A DNA stretch of 49,072 bases, from contig JAFWBQ010000015.1 of the NCBI GenBank assembly GCA_017507125.1, positions 1 to 49,072 on the forward strand. The letters run 5' to 3'. Position 1 is the first letter of the stretch. Each line of letters starts with the position of its first letter. Source of the stretch: Lentisphaeria bacterium. GTDB taxonomy: Bacteria; Verrucomicrobiota; Lentisphaeria; Victivallales; Victivallaceae. Shown in pieces: positions 14,893-24,305 of this stretch. The notes below the pieces were generated by a model. The model saw nothing but the letters and a program-made list of their open reading frames with translations, was not told the DNA's origin and did not search any database. The position numbers and the translations under genes were made by a program.

Positions 14893-16989
14893 ATGGACAC
14901 ACTGGATAACAACTTGAATGTTCAAGAAGAAACCAGGCAGATGAAAAAACTTCAGCTGTATCAGAAACTGGTTCTCTATACATTATTAAAATTCAAAGTA
15001 AGCATCATTGCAGTTTTTCTGCTGACGATCTGTGCCGGAGTATGCTTACGCTATCTGCAGTTCCAGAACTCACCGCATAAACATGAAGGTTACGTAACGC
15101 TCTTTTACACTCCGCGCGCAAGCGAAGAGGTGAAACCGTTGAGTATCAACCATGTTCTGGGCGTGTTTTCCCGGCAGCAGATCTTTCATCAGCTCATTGA
15201 AGAGCTGCATCTGACCCCCAAACAGCGGAAGGTCCTCAAACAGAGTATCGAAGTAAAACTCTTGCGGGATCATAATGACATGTTTGTCATTCACGGCGTC
15301 GGCGAAAGTGAGGAATATGTCAAAAGACTGGTGAATACATTTGTCGCAATCGGCATCAGAAACTACGAGGAATACCGTACCAATGAATTACGGAGTTTTC
15401 TTGAGACCCGTGAAAGACGTTTGCAGGAAGTGCAGACCTTTCAGAGTACACACATCGAAAAACTCCATGGGCTGCACCGGAAATATGGTATCATCCATCC
15501 CCAGGAAGAGATGGAAACCGTCAAAAAAATGCAGGGGGAACAATCTGCGTCTCTGGCAGAACTCAAAGTAAAACTTGCTGACGCACGGCAACGTTATTCT
15601 GTTGCTGAAAAAAATTACAAAACGCTTCCTGCAAATGTTATCAAGCATCGTGTCGCCTTACGGCAATTCGTTGAGGAACTGCGTAAGGCATCGAAAGAAT
15701 ATGCAAAAGCGAAACTGATGTTCGCTGAGCGCAACCCCCGGTATGTGGAGGCTAAAAGCAGCTATGAAGTTCTGGCAAATGAATTTGAAAATTTTAAAAA
15801 ACATTACCGGATCACCTCTTTTGAGGAAAGTATGCTTGTGGGGATCGACGATATCATCAGCCGTTATCATGAGGCAGATGTCGCATTGAGCCAGTTGGAA
15901 ATAAGCATGAGATCTTTGCAGGCAGAAATAAATCTTGTCAAAGAAAAAGAGAAAAAACTTCAGCACATGATTCCGGAACATGATCGTACTGAGCAGCTCT
16001 TGAAAACAGTGAACAAAACTATTTCCCTTCTTATAGAAGAGCTGACAAGAGTACGCAGCAATATTGCCCATGTTTCCAACGACATCATTGTAAATGAGCA
16101 AGTTCTGAGTACCAAAAAGTTTTCAACGTTCCCTGTAAAAATATTGGCGATCATTCTTATTGCCGGGATCTTTGTCACTGGACTTTATGTGACTTTTATT
16201 GTCGCATACGACTTGATTTACGGCAAATTCAGCGGCATTGATGAGGCTTCTTTTCATAAAGATTATTTTGATACAGTGGGTGTTATCCCCCATGAAAAGG
16301 CAGCTTTCACACCTGAACAGCGTCACATTCTCAATAACGAAATGTTCTACCGCTTTATATTGCGCTTGAAAAATACCCGAACTCTTTTCTCCTGTTCGCT
16401 GGACGGTTCTTTTCTGAGCTCCATTATCTTTGACGAACAGTTCACCAAAGCCAAGCGCAATACGATCCTTGTCCGGCTTATCTCTGAACTTGATGCTGAA
16501 AGAATTTGCTCAGGGATGCAGAAGATCGGTGACTTTTACTACTCTGACAGCGGCAGAACGGGAGTAAACTTCAAGAAGGGTAATGAGGATGAAGAGTTTT
16601 TGCACTCGGCGGAGTATTTTCGCGGCTTTTCTTCCGGCGACGGCAAGGGCTACGGCTACGGTTACGGCTTTGCCTATTTCCCTGTCCGGAACCTTTCAGT
16701 TCTGGAGCCCGATGAGATCTCAACGCTCTACGCCATTATCAATGAGTTGAAAAAACATTACCAGCTTATCCGCATTTCACGGGAAAAAACCTTTGACGCA
16801 TCCTGTATCCTGATCAGACAGCTTCATGATATCTGTGATGCCACCTTGCTCTATATCGGCAAACAGAAAACGCCCCGCAGTGTACTGCGCCGGGTGTTGA
16901 AACTCCACGACGAAGAACACAAGGTTTATGCCATTCTGACCGGGGTGACCAACGTCGAAAAAATCATTTCAGGAGATTACTTACGATGA
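14893..16989 (+). CDS. Wzz/GumC-type polysaccharide co-polymerase with degenerate BY-kinase-like tail
   Basis: This inner-membrane protein probably controls polymer length and couples the polymerase to export. The 698 residues contain a membrane helix (36-55), a Wzz-type periplasmic domain (63-160), a long coiled coil (about 160-400), a second membrane helix (415-440) and a cytoplasmic tail (450-698). The tail aligns in outline with bacterial tyrosine kinases: TVGVIPHE (461-468), then ICDATLLYIGKQKTPRSVLR (647-666), like the C-DA-x-L-V-V-x-x-x-K-T-x-x-x-x-L-x-x-A motif. Walker A (GxxxxGKT/S) and Walker A' are missing. An internal GKGYGYGYGFAYFP (585-597 region) is Tyr-rich. GAGGA precedes the start. 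Confidence 0.82.
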   Translation: MDTLDNNLNVQEETRQMKKLQLYQKLVLYTLLKFKVSIIAVFLLTICAGVCLRYLQFQNSPHKHEGYVTLFYTPRASEEVKPLSINHVLGVFSRQQIFHQLIEELHLTPKQRKVLKQSIEVKLLRDHNDMFVIHGVGESEEYVKRLVNTFVAIGIRNYEEYRTNELRSFLETRERRLQEVQTFQSTHIEKLHGLHRKYGIIHPQEEMETVKKMQGEQSASLAELKVKLADARQRYSVAEKNYKTLPANVIKHRVALRQFVEELRKASKEYAKAKLMFAERNPRYVEAKSSYEVLANEFENFKKHYRITSFEESMLVGIDDIISRYHEADVALSQLEISMRSLQAEINLVKEKEKKLQHMIPEHDRTEQLLKTVNKTISLLIEELTRVRSNIAHVSNDIIVNEQVLSTKKFSTFPVKILAIILIAGIFVTGLYVTFIVAYDLIYGKFSGIDEASFHKDYFDTVGVIPHEKAAFTPEQRHILNNEMFYRFILRLKNTRTLFSCSLDGSFLSSIIFDEQFTKAKRNTILVRLISELDAERICSGMQKIGDFYYSDSGRTGVNFKKGNEDEEFLHSAEYFRGFSSGDGKGYGYGYGFAYFPVRNLSVLEPDEISTLYAIINELKKHYQLIRISREKTFDASCILIRQLHDICDATLLYIGKQKTPRSVLRRVLKLHDEEHKVYAILTGVTNVEKIISGDYLR

Positions 16990-18035
16990 AAAAACTGTTT
17001 TTATTTGTGTCTCTTCTTTGTGCCCTTGCCGTGCTGACCGGATGCTACAATCGTTTTACCGGCAATTTTGATCAGTTCCCGGATATCAACAATCTGCCCA
17101 GCGGGGTGGTCGATCATGCGGGACTGACAGATGAGGACAGACACCGCCAGTTGAAATTTCTTCAGAAACTTGATGAACAGAAAGAACCGGTTTACCGTAT
17201 CAATGCGGGTGATAAAATCAGCATAAGAGTTTACAATCATCCGGATTTGATCATGGAGTCACTGGTAACGCCCGATGGCGCCATCGGTGTCATGTTTGCC
17301 GGTCAGGTCCAGGTCGCAGGTCTGACTTTGGAAGAAGCCAGCAAGAAAATCAAAAAGATCTACGGTCAATATATCAAAAATCCGGAACTGGGTGTTTTTG
17401 CCATTGATGTGCGAAGCCAGACCGCCACGATAGCCGGTGCCGTTAATAATCCGGGAATGTTTGTGATTTCCAACGGCATGCGTCTTGCCGATCTCTTTGC
17501 CAAGGCCGGCGGCTCCGCAGTCCGTGATTTTGATGACCAGATGCTTGATGCGGCAGATTTCCAAAACAGTATCATCGTGCGCGACGGAAAAATACTGCCG
17601 GTCAACTTTTCACTTGCCATTGAAAAGGGGGACCGCTGGCACAATGTAAAACTCAAAAAAGGTGACTATATCTACATTGCCGTCCGTTCCGAAGTCATGG
17701 TCAGTATCATAGGCAGCATCAACCGTCCCCACAAAAGATTGTGGGATAACAATCTGGGGGTCCTGGAACTCGTTTCCTCCGGTTTGGGGCTGAAAGAACA
17801 GTATTGGAAATATGGTGTCATCATCCGCGGCGGCATGGCAAATCCCCGCTTCTACCGGGTCGATCTTGACGGCATACTGCAGGGACGCTGTGCCAATGTG
17901 AGACTGCAGCCGGGGGATGTGGTCTACGTGCCCCACGACAATATTTCTGAATACAATGTATTCATCCGCAAACTGCTGCCCACGGCACAGCTGCTGAGTA
18001 CCTTTACATTCCCGGTTCTCAATCTGGCTCTTTAA
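16986..18035 (+). CDS. Wza/GumB-type outer-membrane polysaccharide export lipoprotein
   Basis: The 349-residue product has a lipoprotein signal ending in LTGC (Cys20). A polysaccharide export domain follows (about 53-145), starting YRINAGDKISIRVYNHPDL, and then two SLBB beta-grasp domains (about 148-230 and 232-320). These contain TIAGAVNNPGMFVI and SIIGSINRPHKRLWD, the usual G-x-V-x-x-P-G pattern. The C-terminal segment (about 325-349) is amphipathic to hydrophobic, as in Wza, where it forms the outer-membrane helix. The start overlaps the co-polymerase stop (ATGA at 16986). Together the two proteins should form the export channel from periplasm to surface. Confidence 0.92.
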   Translation: MKKLFLFVSLLCALAVLTGCYNRFTGNFDQFPDINNLPSGVVDHAGLTDEDRHRQLKFLQKLDEQKEPVYRINAGDKISIRVYNHPDLIMESLVTPDGAIGVMFAGQVQVAGLTLEEASKKIKKIYGQYIKNPELGVFAIDVRSQTATIAGAVNNPGMFVISNGMRLADLFAKAGGSAVRDFDDQMLDAADFQNSIIVRDGKILPVNFSLAIEKGDRWHNVKLKKGDYIYIAVRSEVMVSIIGSINRPHKRLWDNNLGVLELVSSGLGLKEQYWKYGVIIRGGMANPRFYRVDLDGILQGRCANVRLQPGDVVYVPHDNISEYNVFIRKLLPTAQLLSTFTFPVLNLAL

Positions 18036-18044
18036 GGAAGTTTA

Positions 18045-19376
18045 ATGAAATACCTGATCTTTCTCATTGCCTTTATGGGCGTATTGCCACTTGGGTATAT
18101 ACTTACTTTGAACCGTAAGTTTATGCGCCTTGCGTTTCTGGCTGTACTGCTCCCGGTGATGATGTTCAATCAGGTTTCCATCAACTTCTTTTCCCATGAG
18201 ACATACCGCGGGACCTCCCGGGGCATGGAGGTCTCTCTTATCTATCTCATTGCGGTGGCAATGCTGATCGGCATGTGGATCCTTTATCAAAAAAAGCCCC
18301 TGCTGCCGGATACCGGAAGCAAACTCTACTGGATTTATTTTCTCTTGTGTCTCCCCTCATTGATGAATGCCGACAACACTTTGTTTTCATGGTTTGAACT
18401 GTGGAAAATGATCATGATGTATATCGTTTTTCTCTGTACCTATTACTACCTTTACAATACAAGAGACTTCAATACCGTGATGATCGGCTTCGGAATCGTG
18501 GCAATGGTAACTTTTCTTACGGTGGTATTCCAACATGTCAAAGGTATTCACCAGGCAAACGGATTTTTCCCTCACCAGAACAGCATGGGTATGTTCATGA
18601 ACCTTATTGCCCCTGTCTTTTTTGCCTATTATTTCAACCGCAACAAGGGTTGGAAACGTTTTCTGTTTGCCGGATTCTTTCTGATGGCTTCGGCAGCGTG
18701 TATGCGTACCTATTCCCGGGGAGCAATGGTTTGTCTGCCTTTCGGATGCGCAATCACAACTCTGCTCTCTTTGCGTTATCAGTTCCACATGCGTAAAATT
18801 CAGATCCTGCTCCCCATCTTTCTTGTCTGCTTTTTTGGAGCACTTCTCCTTCTGCCCAACATCATCAAGCGCTTTGAAAACGCTCCCAAAGAGTCTTTGA
18901 TGACCCGTCAGTACCTCGCAGCTTCTGCATGGAACATGATGAAAGACAAACCTTTTGCCGGGGTCGGGTTGAATAACTGGGGCATAAAAATCAATCCGCC
19001 TTATCCCTATTGCGAATACCGGTATGAAGCCCCCAAACGCTTTTCCAAAGAGTTTAAGGAAGGGATCGTGGAAACAAGTTACCTTCTTGTGGGCGCAGAG
19101 TGCGGATTTCTTGCATTGGCGGCATTTCTGGCATGGCTGGGGTATTATTACTGTGCCGCTTTCAAACTCGTTAAACAGCTGCGCCGCAGTGAACTCTTTT
19201 TCATTCCCGCGGGCATTGTGGGCGGATTGAGCGCCATCTACGCCCAGTCCACGTTGGAATGGGTCATGAAACAGCAGGTGAATTTCATCCAGATAATGAT
19301 TCTTTTTGCCGCCTTGAGTCTGCTTCTGAAATATTGCAGGCAATTCGCTTCCGGTCAAGTGGAGGTGCTGACGTGA
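18045..19376 (+). CDS. O-antigen ligase / Wzy-type polymerase family membrane protein
   Basis: The 443-residue product has about 11-12 hydrophobic helices. A long periplasmic loop near residues 290-350 contains GVGLNNW (306-312) and a conserved late histidine-free variant of the ligase loop, followed by ETSYLLVGAECGFLALAAF. The G-x-G-x-x-x-x and H/Y-x-x-x-L-x-x-x-x-x-x-G-x-x-x-L spacing is typical of the WaaL/Wzy_C family. An upstream SFFPHQNSMGMF-like segment (HQNSMG) is also typical. It most likely polymerises lipid-linked repeat units in the periplasm. AAGGAAG precedes ATG 18045. The GH9 start overlaps its stop. Confidence 0.85.
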   Translation: MKYLIFLIAFMGVLPLGYILTLNRKFMRLAFLAVLLPVMMFNQVSINFFSHETYRGTSRGMEVSLIYLIAVAMLIGMWILYQKKPLLPDTGSKLYWIYFLLCLPSLMNADNTLFSWFELWKMIMMYIVFLCTYYYLYNTRDFNTVMIGFGIVAMVTFLTVVFQHVKGIHQANGFFPHQNSMGMFMNLIAPVFFAYYFNRNKGWKRFLFAGFFLMASAACMRTYSRGAMVCLPFGCAITTLLSLRYQFHMRKIQILLPIFLVCFFGALLLLPNIIKRFENAPKESLMTRQYLAASAWNMMKDKPFAGVGLNNWGIKINPPYPYCEYRYEAPKRFSKEFKEGIVETSYLLVGAECGFLALAAFLAWLGYYYCAAFKLVKQLRRSELFFIPAGIVGGLSAIYAQSTLEWVMKQQVNFIQIMILFAALSLLLKYCRQFASGQVEVLT

Positions 19377-21607
19377 AAAAACTTCTTCTGATAATGACAC
19401 TTGTGCCGCTTCTGGCAAGCGGAGTTGAATATGAATTCCTCACCCCCCATGTGGCGGTGCTGAAAAGAGATGGAGCCATGGCTCCTGCCAATCACGCTAC
19501 TGTGGGGCAGAATATCCTTTCCGAAGGGTTCTGGGTGAAAGAAAACGGACTGCTCCGGGATAAAGAGGGAAAGATCCTGAAAAAAGCCGATGTGACCGCA
19601 TTTACTTATCTGGTATTCGGAACTCCTTTCAAAAAAGGGGAAAAACGCGATCTCGGTCCTGTTGTTCTGCAATATGATCCGGAACGCCCCACTCAGGTCT
19701 TCAAACTCAACCAGCTGGGCAACGGCATAAATCAAAAGAAAAAATATGCCTATCTGGGCGCCTGGCTGGGATATGCCGGAGCTTTGCCCCTGAAACATCT
19801 TGCCGGAAAAGAGTTTGAAATCAGACGCACTTCTGATGGAAAATGTGTTTTCAAGAATGCATTGCGCCTGCGCCGGAGTGACCCTAAATACAAATGGCGC
19901 ATCCCTTTTACAGGAGAAGAGGTGCTTGAGCTTGATTATTCAGACTTCAATACGCCCGGGGAGTATTATTTTTATGTCGGCTCCGTCGGAAGAAGCATGG
20001 CGTTCACCATCAGTTCCGGAACCTTGAATGAAGCCTTTTACATCCACGCCCGCGGACTTTATCACAAGCGTTGCGGCATTGCCAAAAAACAGCCATTCAC
20101 AGCATGGGAAAGCCCTGCGTGTCATCAAAAGGTCTATCAGGGAAAATTCCCTGAAAATATTGACGATTACCGTAAGAAAAAAGGTGTCACAGCTCACGGC
20201 TTTGCTGACAGAAACGGTTATGTGGGACTCCGACATTTTGATTTGATCCCCGGAAAGGCCCCCTCTTTCATAGACGCAAAACCTTTTAACGCTCCCGGAG
20301 GATGGCACGATGCAGCAGATTATGACCGCCGTCCCTTTCATCTGCGGATCGTCAGCGATCTTGCCACTGTCTATCTGATGAAGCCCGAAAACTTCATCGA
20401 CGGACAGCTCAACATCCCTGAAAGCGGCAATGGTATTCCCGATATCCTCGATGAAGCCGCATGGGGAGTGAAACATCTCCTTGCCGTGCAGCAGAAAAAC
20501 GGCGGTGTGGGCACCTGGTTTGAGGCTTCAAGTCATCCCGGTCCCGGAGAAGGTGGCGCACATAAGGACAGACGTGTCTATTTTATTTCCGCCCCCTCAC
20601 GCAACGGGACGCTGGAATATGCCGCCTCTGTCAGCACTCTTGCCCTTGCCATGAAAAAAGCAAACCGTTTTGTTGAGGCAGAAAAACTGCTGGACTCCGC
20701 CGTCAAAGCATGGAATTTTGCTCTTGATCCTCACAATCGTCTGAGCACATGGTTCTATGTGAAACGCAAGATGATCTCATACATGGAAAACGGCACCCTT
20801 GAAGCAGGAAGTCTGGTAAAAGCCGCCGCCAATCTTTATACTCTTACAGGTGACAAAAAATACCTGGCGCCTGTAACAGATGATCAAAAAAGGCTCCTTG
20901 CGGCTTTCAACAGTCATTTCTGGAAATGGTCGCAGCTTTCATGGATGACTCTTGAACTTTTCCCGGTAAGAGAATTGGCAGCGTTTCAGGCAGAATACCG
21001 CAAGATGATCTTACGCGATGCCGGCAAAATGCTTTCCGCTCAGGAACACGCTTATCCCTACCGTACTCTGTGGCACGCTCACAATGCCAACTGGGTCCAT
21101 GCTATGGCGTGGGGGAATTATCATCCTCTGCGCCGTGCAATGACTCTGATAGCCGCCCATAAAATGACAGGGGAGGAAAAATTCCTGACAGGGGCATATC
21201 TTGCCAACGATTACCACAATGGCGCCAATCCTCTTGGGCGGAGTATGACTTCCGGACTGGGAAAAATTTTTCCGGCAGTTTTTCTTGATCTGCCAAGTTA
21301 TGCAGAGGGGATCAGAGAGTTTGTTCCCGGCATCACGCCTTACGGCAACACTTTCGGGATTGACCGCAATGGAGTAAAAATGGTATACAAAGGAGATGCT
21401 GATAAACTCCCGATTTTCCGCCGTTATGTCAATCTGGAGTTTTTGAGTGTACCGGCCAGTGAATACAGCGTCTGGGAAACGATTGCTCCGGCGGCAGTGA
21501 CCACCGGATATCTCATTGAAAAAGCGGCACTGCCGTCAGCCGGATTGAAGAACCGGAAACCTGCACCTGATTTCCGGAAGCTCCCGGGATACCGGGCACT
21601 GCCATGA
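19373..21607 (+). CDS. Secreted glycoside hydrolase family 9-like enzyme
   Basis: The 744-residue product begins at GTG 19373, which overlaps the previous stop and has GGAGG (19361-19365) 7 bases before it; this start yields a clean signal peptide (1-17). An Ig-like CelD_N-type domain follows (about 105-215, with VFKLNQLGNG). The (alpha/alpha)6 catalytic domain (220-720) has GGWHDAADYD (309-318, holding the GH9 catalytic Asp pair), a C-terminal NPLGRSMTSGLG (619-630) and Glu697 in PASEYSVWE, at the position of the GH9 proton donor. GH9 enzymes cleave beta-glucans. Here it sits between the polymerase and the flippase, so it may trim or release the polymer made by this locus. Confidence 0.85.
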   Translation: MKKLLLIMTLVPLLASGVEYEFLTPHVAVLKRDGAMAPANHATVGQNILSEGFWVKENGLLRDKEGKILKKADVTAFTYLVFGTPFKKGEKRDLGPVVLQYDPERPTQVFKLNQLGNGINQKKKYAYLGAWLGYAGALPLKHLAGKEFEIRRTSDGKCVFKNALRLRRSDPKYKWRIPFTGEEVLELDYSDFNTPGEYYFYVGSVGRSMAFTISSGTLNEAFYIHARGLYHKRCGIAKKQPFTAWESPACHQKVYQGKFPENIDDYRKKKGVTAHGFADRNGYVGLRHFDLIPGKAPSFIDAKPFNAPGGWHDAADYDRRPFHLRIVSDLATVYLMKPENFIDGQLNIPESGNGIPDILDEAAWGVKHLLAVQQKNGGVGTWFEASSHPGPGEGGAHKDRRVYFISAPSRNGTLEYAASVSTLALAMKKANRFVEAEKLLDSAVKAWNFALDPHNRLSTWFYVKRKMISYMENGTLEAGSLVKAAANLYTLTGDKKYLAPVTDDQKRLLAAFNSHFWKWSQLSWMTLELFPVRELAAFQAEYRKMILRDAGKMLSAQEHAYPYRTLWHAHNANWVHAMAWGNYHPLRRAMTLIAAHKMTGEEKFLTGAYLANDYHNGANPLGRSMTSGLGKIFPAVFLDLPSYAEGIREFVPGITPYGNTFGIDRNGVKMVYKGDADKLPIFRRYVNLEFLSVPASEYSVWETIAPAAVTTGYLIEKAALPSAGLKNRKPAPDFRKLPGYRALP

Positions 21608-21615
21608 GGTAAAAA

Positions 21616-22764
21616 ATGAAACACAAAACTATTGAAATATTTTTATTTATAGATGCTTTAGGGTGGAAGATCGTCAACGATCATCACTTTCTGACTGGGC
21701 TGCTGCCTCACCGCAGAAGGATCGATATGCAGTTTGGCTACTCCTGCAGTGCCATTCCCACCATTCTTTCAGGGAAAACGCCTGCTGAACACGGTCATCT
21801 GGGTTTATTCCGCTTTGCGCCGGAAGAGTCCCCATTCAAAAGTCTTGCCCGTCTGGCGTGGCTTTTCAAACCGGCAAGTTTCTGGAACCGGGGACGGGTA
21901 CGTCATCATCTTTCCAAAGTGTTGAAAAAATTCTACGGATTCACAGGGTATTTTCAGCTCTACCGTATGCCTCTGTGGAAACTCAAGTTCGTGGACTACT
22001 GCGAAAAAAGAAATCTTTTCGTTGCAGGCGGCATGGAAAATATCGCCAATCTTCATGACACATTGAGTAAAAAAGGGGTAAACTTTCATATTTCCGACTG
22101 GCATTTGAGTGACGCAGAAAACTGTCTCGCCGCTGAAAAAGCCATCGAAAAGGGGAAAAATTTCCTCTTTGTCTATACGGCAAGTTTTGACGGAGTTCTT
22201 CATGACAGGGTCGGTGACGACAAAGCGGTCAAAGAGAAACTTGACGAAATACAAAAGCTGGTTGAAAGCCTTTACCGCAAAGCAGAAAAGTATGCAGAAA
22301 GTGTACAATTCACCATCATTTCCGACCACGGCATGACCCCGCTTGCAGGAACGGTGGACATTATGGACAAAGTCGCTCAGAGCGGACTCGTTTTCGGAAA
22401 GGATTACGGCGTTTGCTATGACTCCACCATGGCAAGATTCTATTATCTCAATGACAATGCCCGGAGTGTGATCGCTGAGATCATGAAAGAGTTTCCCGGC
22501 CACTTTCTGAGCAAAGAAGAGGAGCTCAAATACAGAATTTACCGTTCAGACAGGGCATTCGGCGACGAAATATTTCTCCTTGATGCCGGAATCCAGATCG
22601 TGCCGTCTGATATGGGAGGGATCCCATTGAATGGGATGCACGGCTTTGCTCCTGAAAATGAGCACTCTTTTGCGGCACTCCTTTCCAATAGGGAGCTGCC
22701 GGAAAAAATTGAACATGTTGCAGATTACTTTAATTTTATGATAGAAAGAGCTGAAAAATTATGA
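21616..22764 (+). CDS. Alkaline phosphatase superfamily protein (phosphodiesterase-like)
   Basis: The 382-residue protein has the metal-binding start IEIFLFIDALGW (Asp13), a nucleophile loop GYSCSAIPTILSGKTPAEHG (41-60, Ser45 or a neighbour as likely nucleophile), a DGVLHDRVG segment and TIISDHGMTP with the conserved D-H. A late GMHGFAPENEHSFAAL holds further metal-binding His. This is the pattern of PF01663-type phosphodiesterases and related phospho-group transferases. No signal peptide or membrane helix is seen, so it is probably cytoplasmic. GAGGT precedes ATG 21616, and its stop overlaps the flippase start. In this setting it may act on a phosphorylated sugar or lipid carrier. Confidence 0.83.
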   Translation: MKHKTIEIFLFIDALGWKIVNDHHFLTGLLPHRRRIDMQFGYSCSAIPTILSGKTPAEHGHLGLFRFAPEESPFKSLARLAWLFKPASFWNRGRVRHHLSKVLKKFYGFTGYFQLYRMPLWKLKFVDYCEKRNLFVAGGMENIANLHDTLSKKGVNFHISDWHLSDAENCLAAEKAIEKGKNFLFVYTASFDGVLHDRVGDDKAVKEKLDEIQKLVESLYRKAEKYAESVQFTIISDHGMTPLAGTVDIMDKVAQSGLVFGKDYGVCYDSTMARFYYLNDNARSVIAEIMKEFPGHFLSKEEELKYRIYRSDRAFGDEIFLLDAGIQIVPSDMGGIPLNGMHGFAPENEHSFAALLSNRELPEKIEHVADYFNFMIERAEKL

Positions 22765-24302
22765 AAATACCATTTTTCAAAAATACAGTCACCAATTACT
22801 TTTCCATGTTTGTCCGTCTGGTACAGGGCATTCTCGTCACCCGCTGGATCATCAGCCATCTGGGAGAGGCTCAATACGGCTTGTGGGTCATGCTATGGAG
22901 CTTTTTCAGTTATGCGCTGCTCCTTGACCTGGGATTCGGTGTGGCGGCTCAGAAAGTCACGGCAACGGAACTTCACAAACAGAATATTGAAAAATACAAC
23001 CACACCATTTCCAGCATCTTTTTCAGTCATGTAAGCATGGCTCTTTTGATCCTGCCCCTGACTTTCATAGGCATGTATTATATCCGCGAACTCTTTCATC
23101 TGCCTGCAGATGCAACACCGGAATACATCAGATTCTGCCGGGAAGCTCTGTTGTTGAGCGGACTTGCAGCCACAGTGGTTTTTCCTCTGGGCGTTTTTCC
23201 GGAAATATTGGTGGGGCTGCAGAAATTGTACTTGCGTAATTACATCATCATCATTTCTAAAGTTCTTGAGCTTGCCGGAGTCATTTTAATTTTCACCATG
23301 GGTTGGGGACTTTTCAAACTCCTCTTCTTCGTCATGCTGATCATGGGGTTCACTCAGCTTGCGATGATGCTTTCGGTGTGGAAAAGTATTCCGGGATTCC
23401 GCATACGCCTTGCCTTTGAAAAAGAAGTGTTCAAAGGCATATTCCGTTTCAGCAGCGCTGTTTACATCATTTCCATAGGGCGAATGATTTGGGAACGGGG
23501 AATGTTTCTTTTAATAAGTATTTTCTGTGGTCTTGCATCAGTAGGCATCTTTCAGCTGGGCAGCCGCATACCTTTTCTCATCCAGCAGACAGCCCTGCCC
23601 TACGTTGAAAACATTTCCCCCATATCGGCCCTGCTCCACAGCCGCAACCGCACCACGCATCTGGCACAGATCCTGATGCGTTCGATCCGTTGGGTGAACT
23701 TTTTTGCAGCAGGAGCAACAGTCATGGTAATGATCTATGCGCCGAGGATCATTCTGCTGCTTTTCAACGTTAACAGCAATGAAGCGGCATTTATCTGCCG
23801 TCTGATGGTTTTATTTGTCTATTTTCTGCTGGTGTGCCGGGTCATCCCGGAAAAATTTCTCACCATGGCGGAAGAACACAAGTTTCTTGCCAAGGTCCAG
23901 AGTTTTGAATGTCTCTTTTTCATCGCCCTTTCTCTTGCAGGACTCCTGATCACTCCCAGCGAACTTATTGTGATAGGAGCTATGATTCTGACCAAAGGAG
24001 TCGGAACTCTCTTTTTCATCATTCCGCATCTCATCAAAAGAACCGGTATGAAAACGCTCCGTTTTTTCCTGTATTCGCTCTTAGAACCGGCTCTTCTTGC
24101 GTTGTCCACCGGGATGATCTGTTATTGGCAATATTATTTTCTGCGGGGACAGATCCACGAATTTTTCCTTCTGGCATTGGCAGGAATTTCCGGCACATTG
24201 ATTTATTTTGCAGCACTGTACTTTATGATGTTTGACAACACCGATAAGATCCGGGTCAAAAAGTTCATCAAAAAATTCACCGGAAAATTGCAAAGGGCAT
24301 AA
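22761..24302 (+). CDS. Wzx-type oligosaccharide flippase (MOP superfamily)
   Basis: The 513-residue integral membrane protein has about 12-14 hydrophobic helices over its whole length. It starts with FFKNTVTNYFSMFVRLVQGI and WIISHLGEAQYGLWVMLW, the standard beginning of polysaccharide flippases. It would move the undecaprenyl-linked repeat unit from the cytoplasmic to the periplasmic face before polymerisation by the protein encoded at 18045. The start codon overlaps the preceding phosphodiesterase-like gene (ATGA at 22761). The basic C-terminus (KKFIKKFTGKLQRA) is cytoplasmic. The length agrees with the PST/MOP family. Confidence 0.9.
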   Translation: MKIPFFKNTVTNYFSMFVRLVQGILVTRWIISHLGEAQYGLWVMLWSFFSYALLLDLGFGVAAQKVTATELHKQNIEKYNHTISSIFFSHVSMALLILPLTFIGMYYIRELFHLPADATPEYIRFCREALLLSGLAATVVFPLGVFPEILVGLQKLYLRNYIIIISKVLELAGVILIFTMGWGLFKLLFFVMLIMGFTQLAMMLSVWKSIPGFRIRLAFEKEVFKGIFRFSSAVYIISIGRMIWERGMFLLISIFCGLASVGIFQLGSRIPFLIQQTALPYVENISPISALLHSRNRTTHLAQILMRSIRWVNFFAAGATVMVMIYAPRIILLLFNVNSNEAAFICRLMVLFVYFLLVCRVIPEKFLTMAEEHKFLAKVQSFECLFFIALSLAGLLITPSELIVIGAMILTKGVGTLFFIIPHLIKRTGMKTLRFFLYSLLEPALLALSTGMICYWQYYFLRGQIHEFFLLALAGISGTLIYFAALYFMMFDNTDKIRVKKFIKKFTGKLQRA

Positions 24303-24305
24303 ATC

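Noticed and set aside
19259..19372. N-terminal extension of the GH9 gene
   Set aside because: It hides the signal peptide. GTG 19373 has GGAGG at the correct distance.
18387..19418. A 343-codon frame antisense to the polymerase gene
   Set aside because: Its His-, Gln- and Lys-rich product resembles no protein, while the plus strand encodes a clear multi-helix membrane protein.
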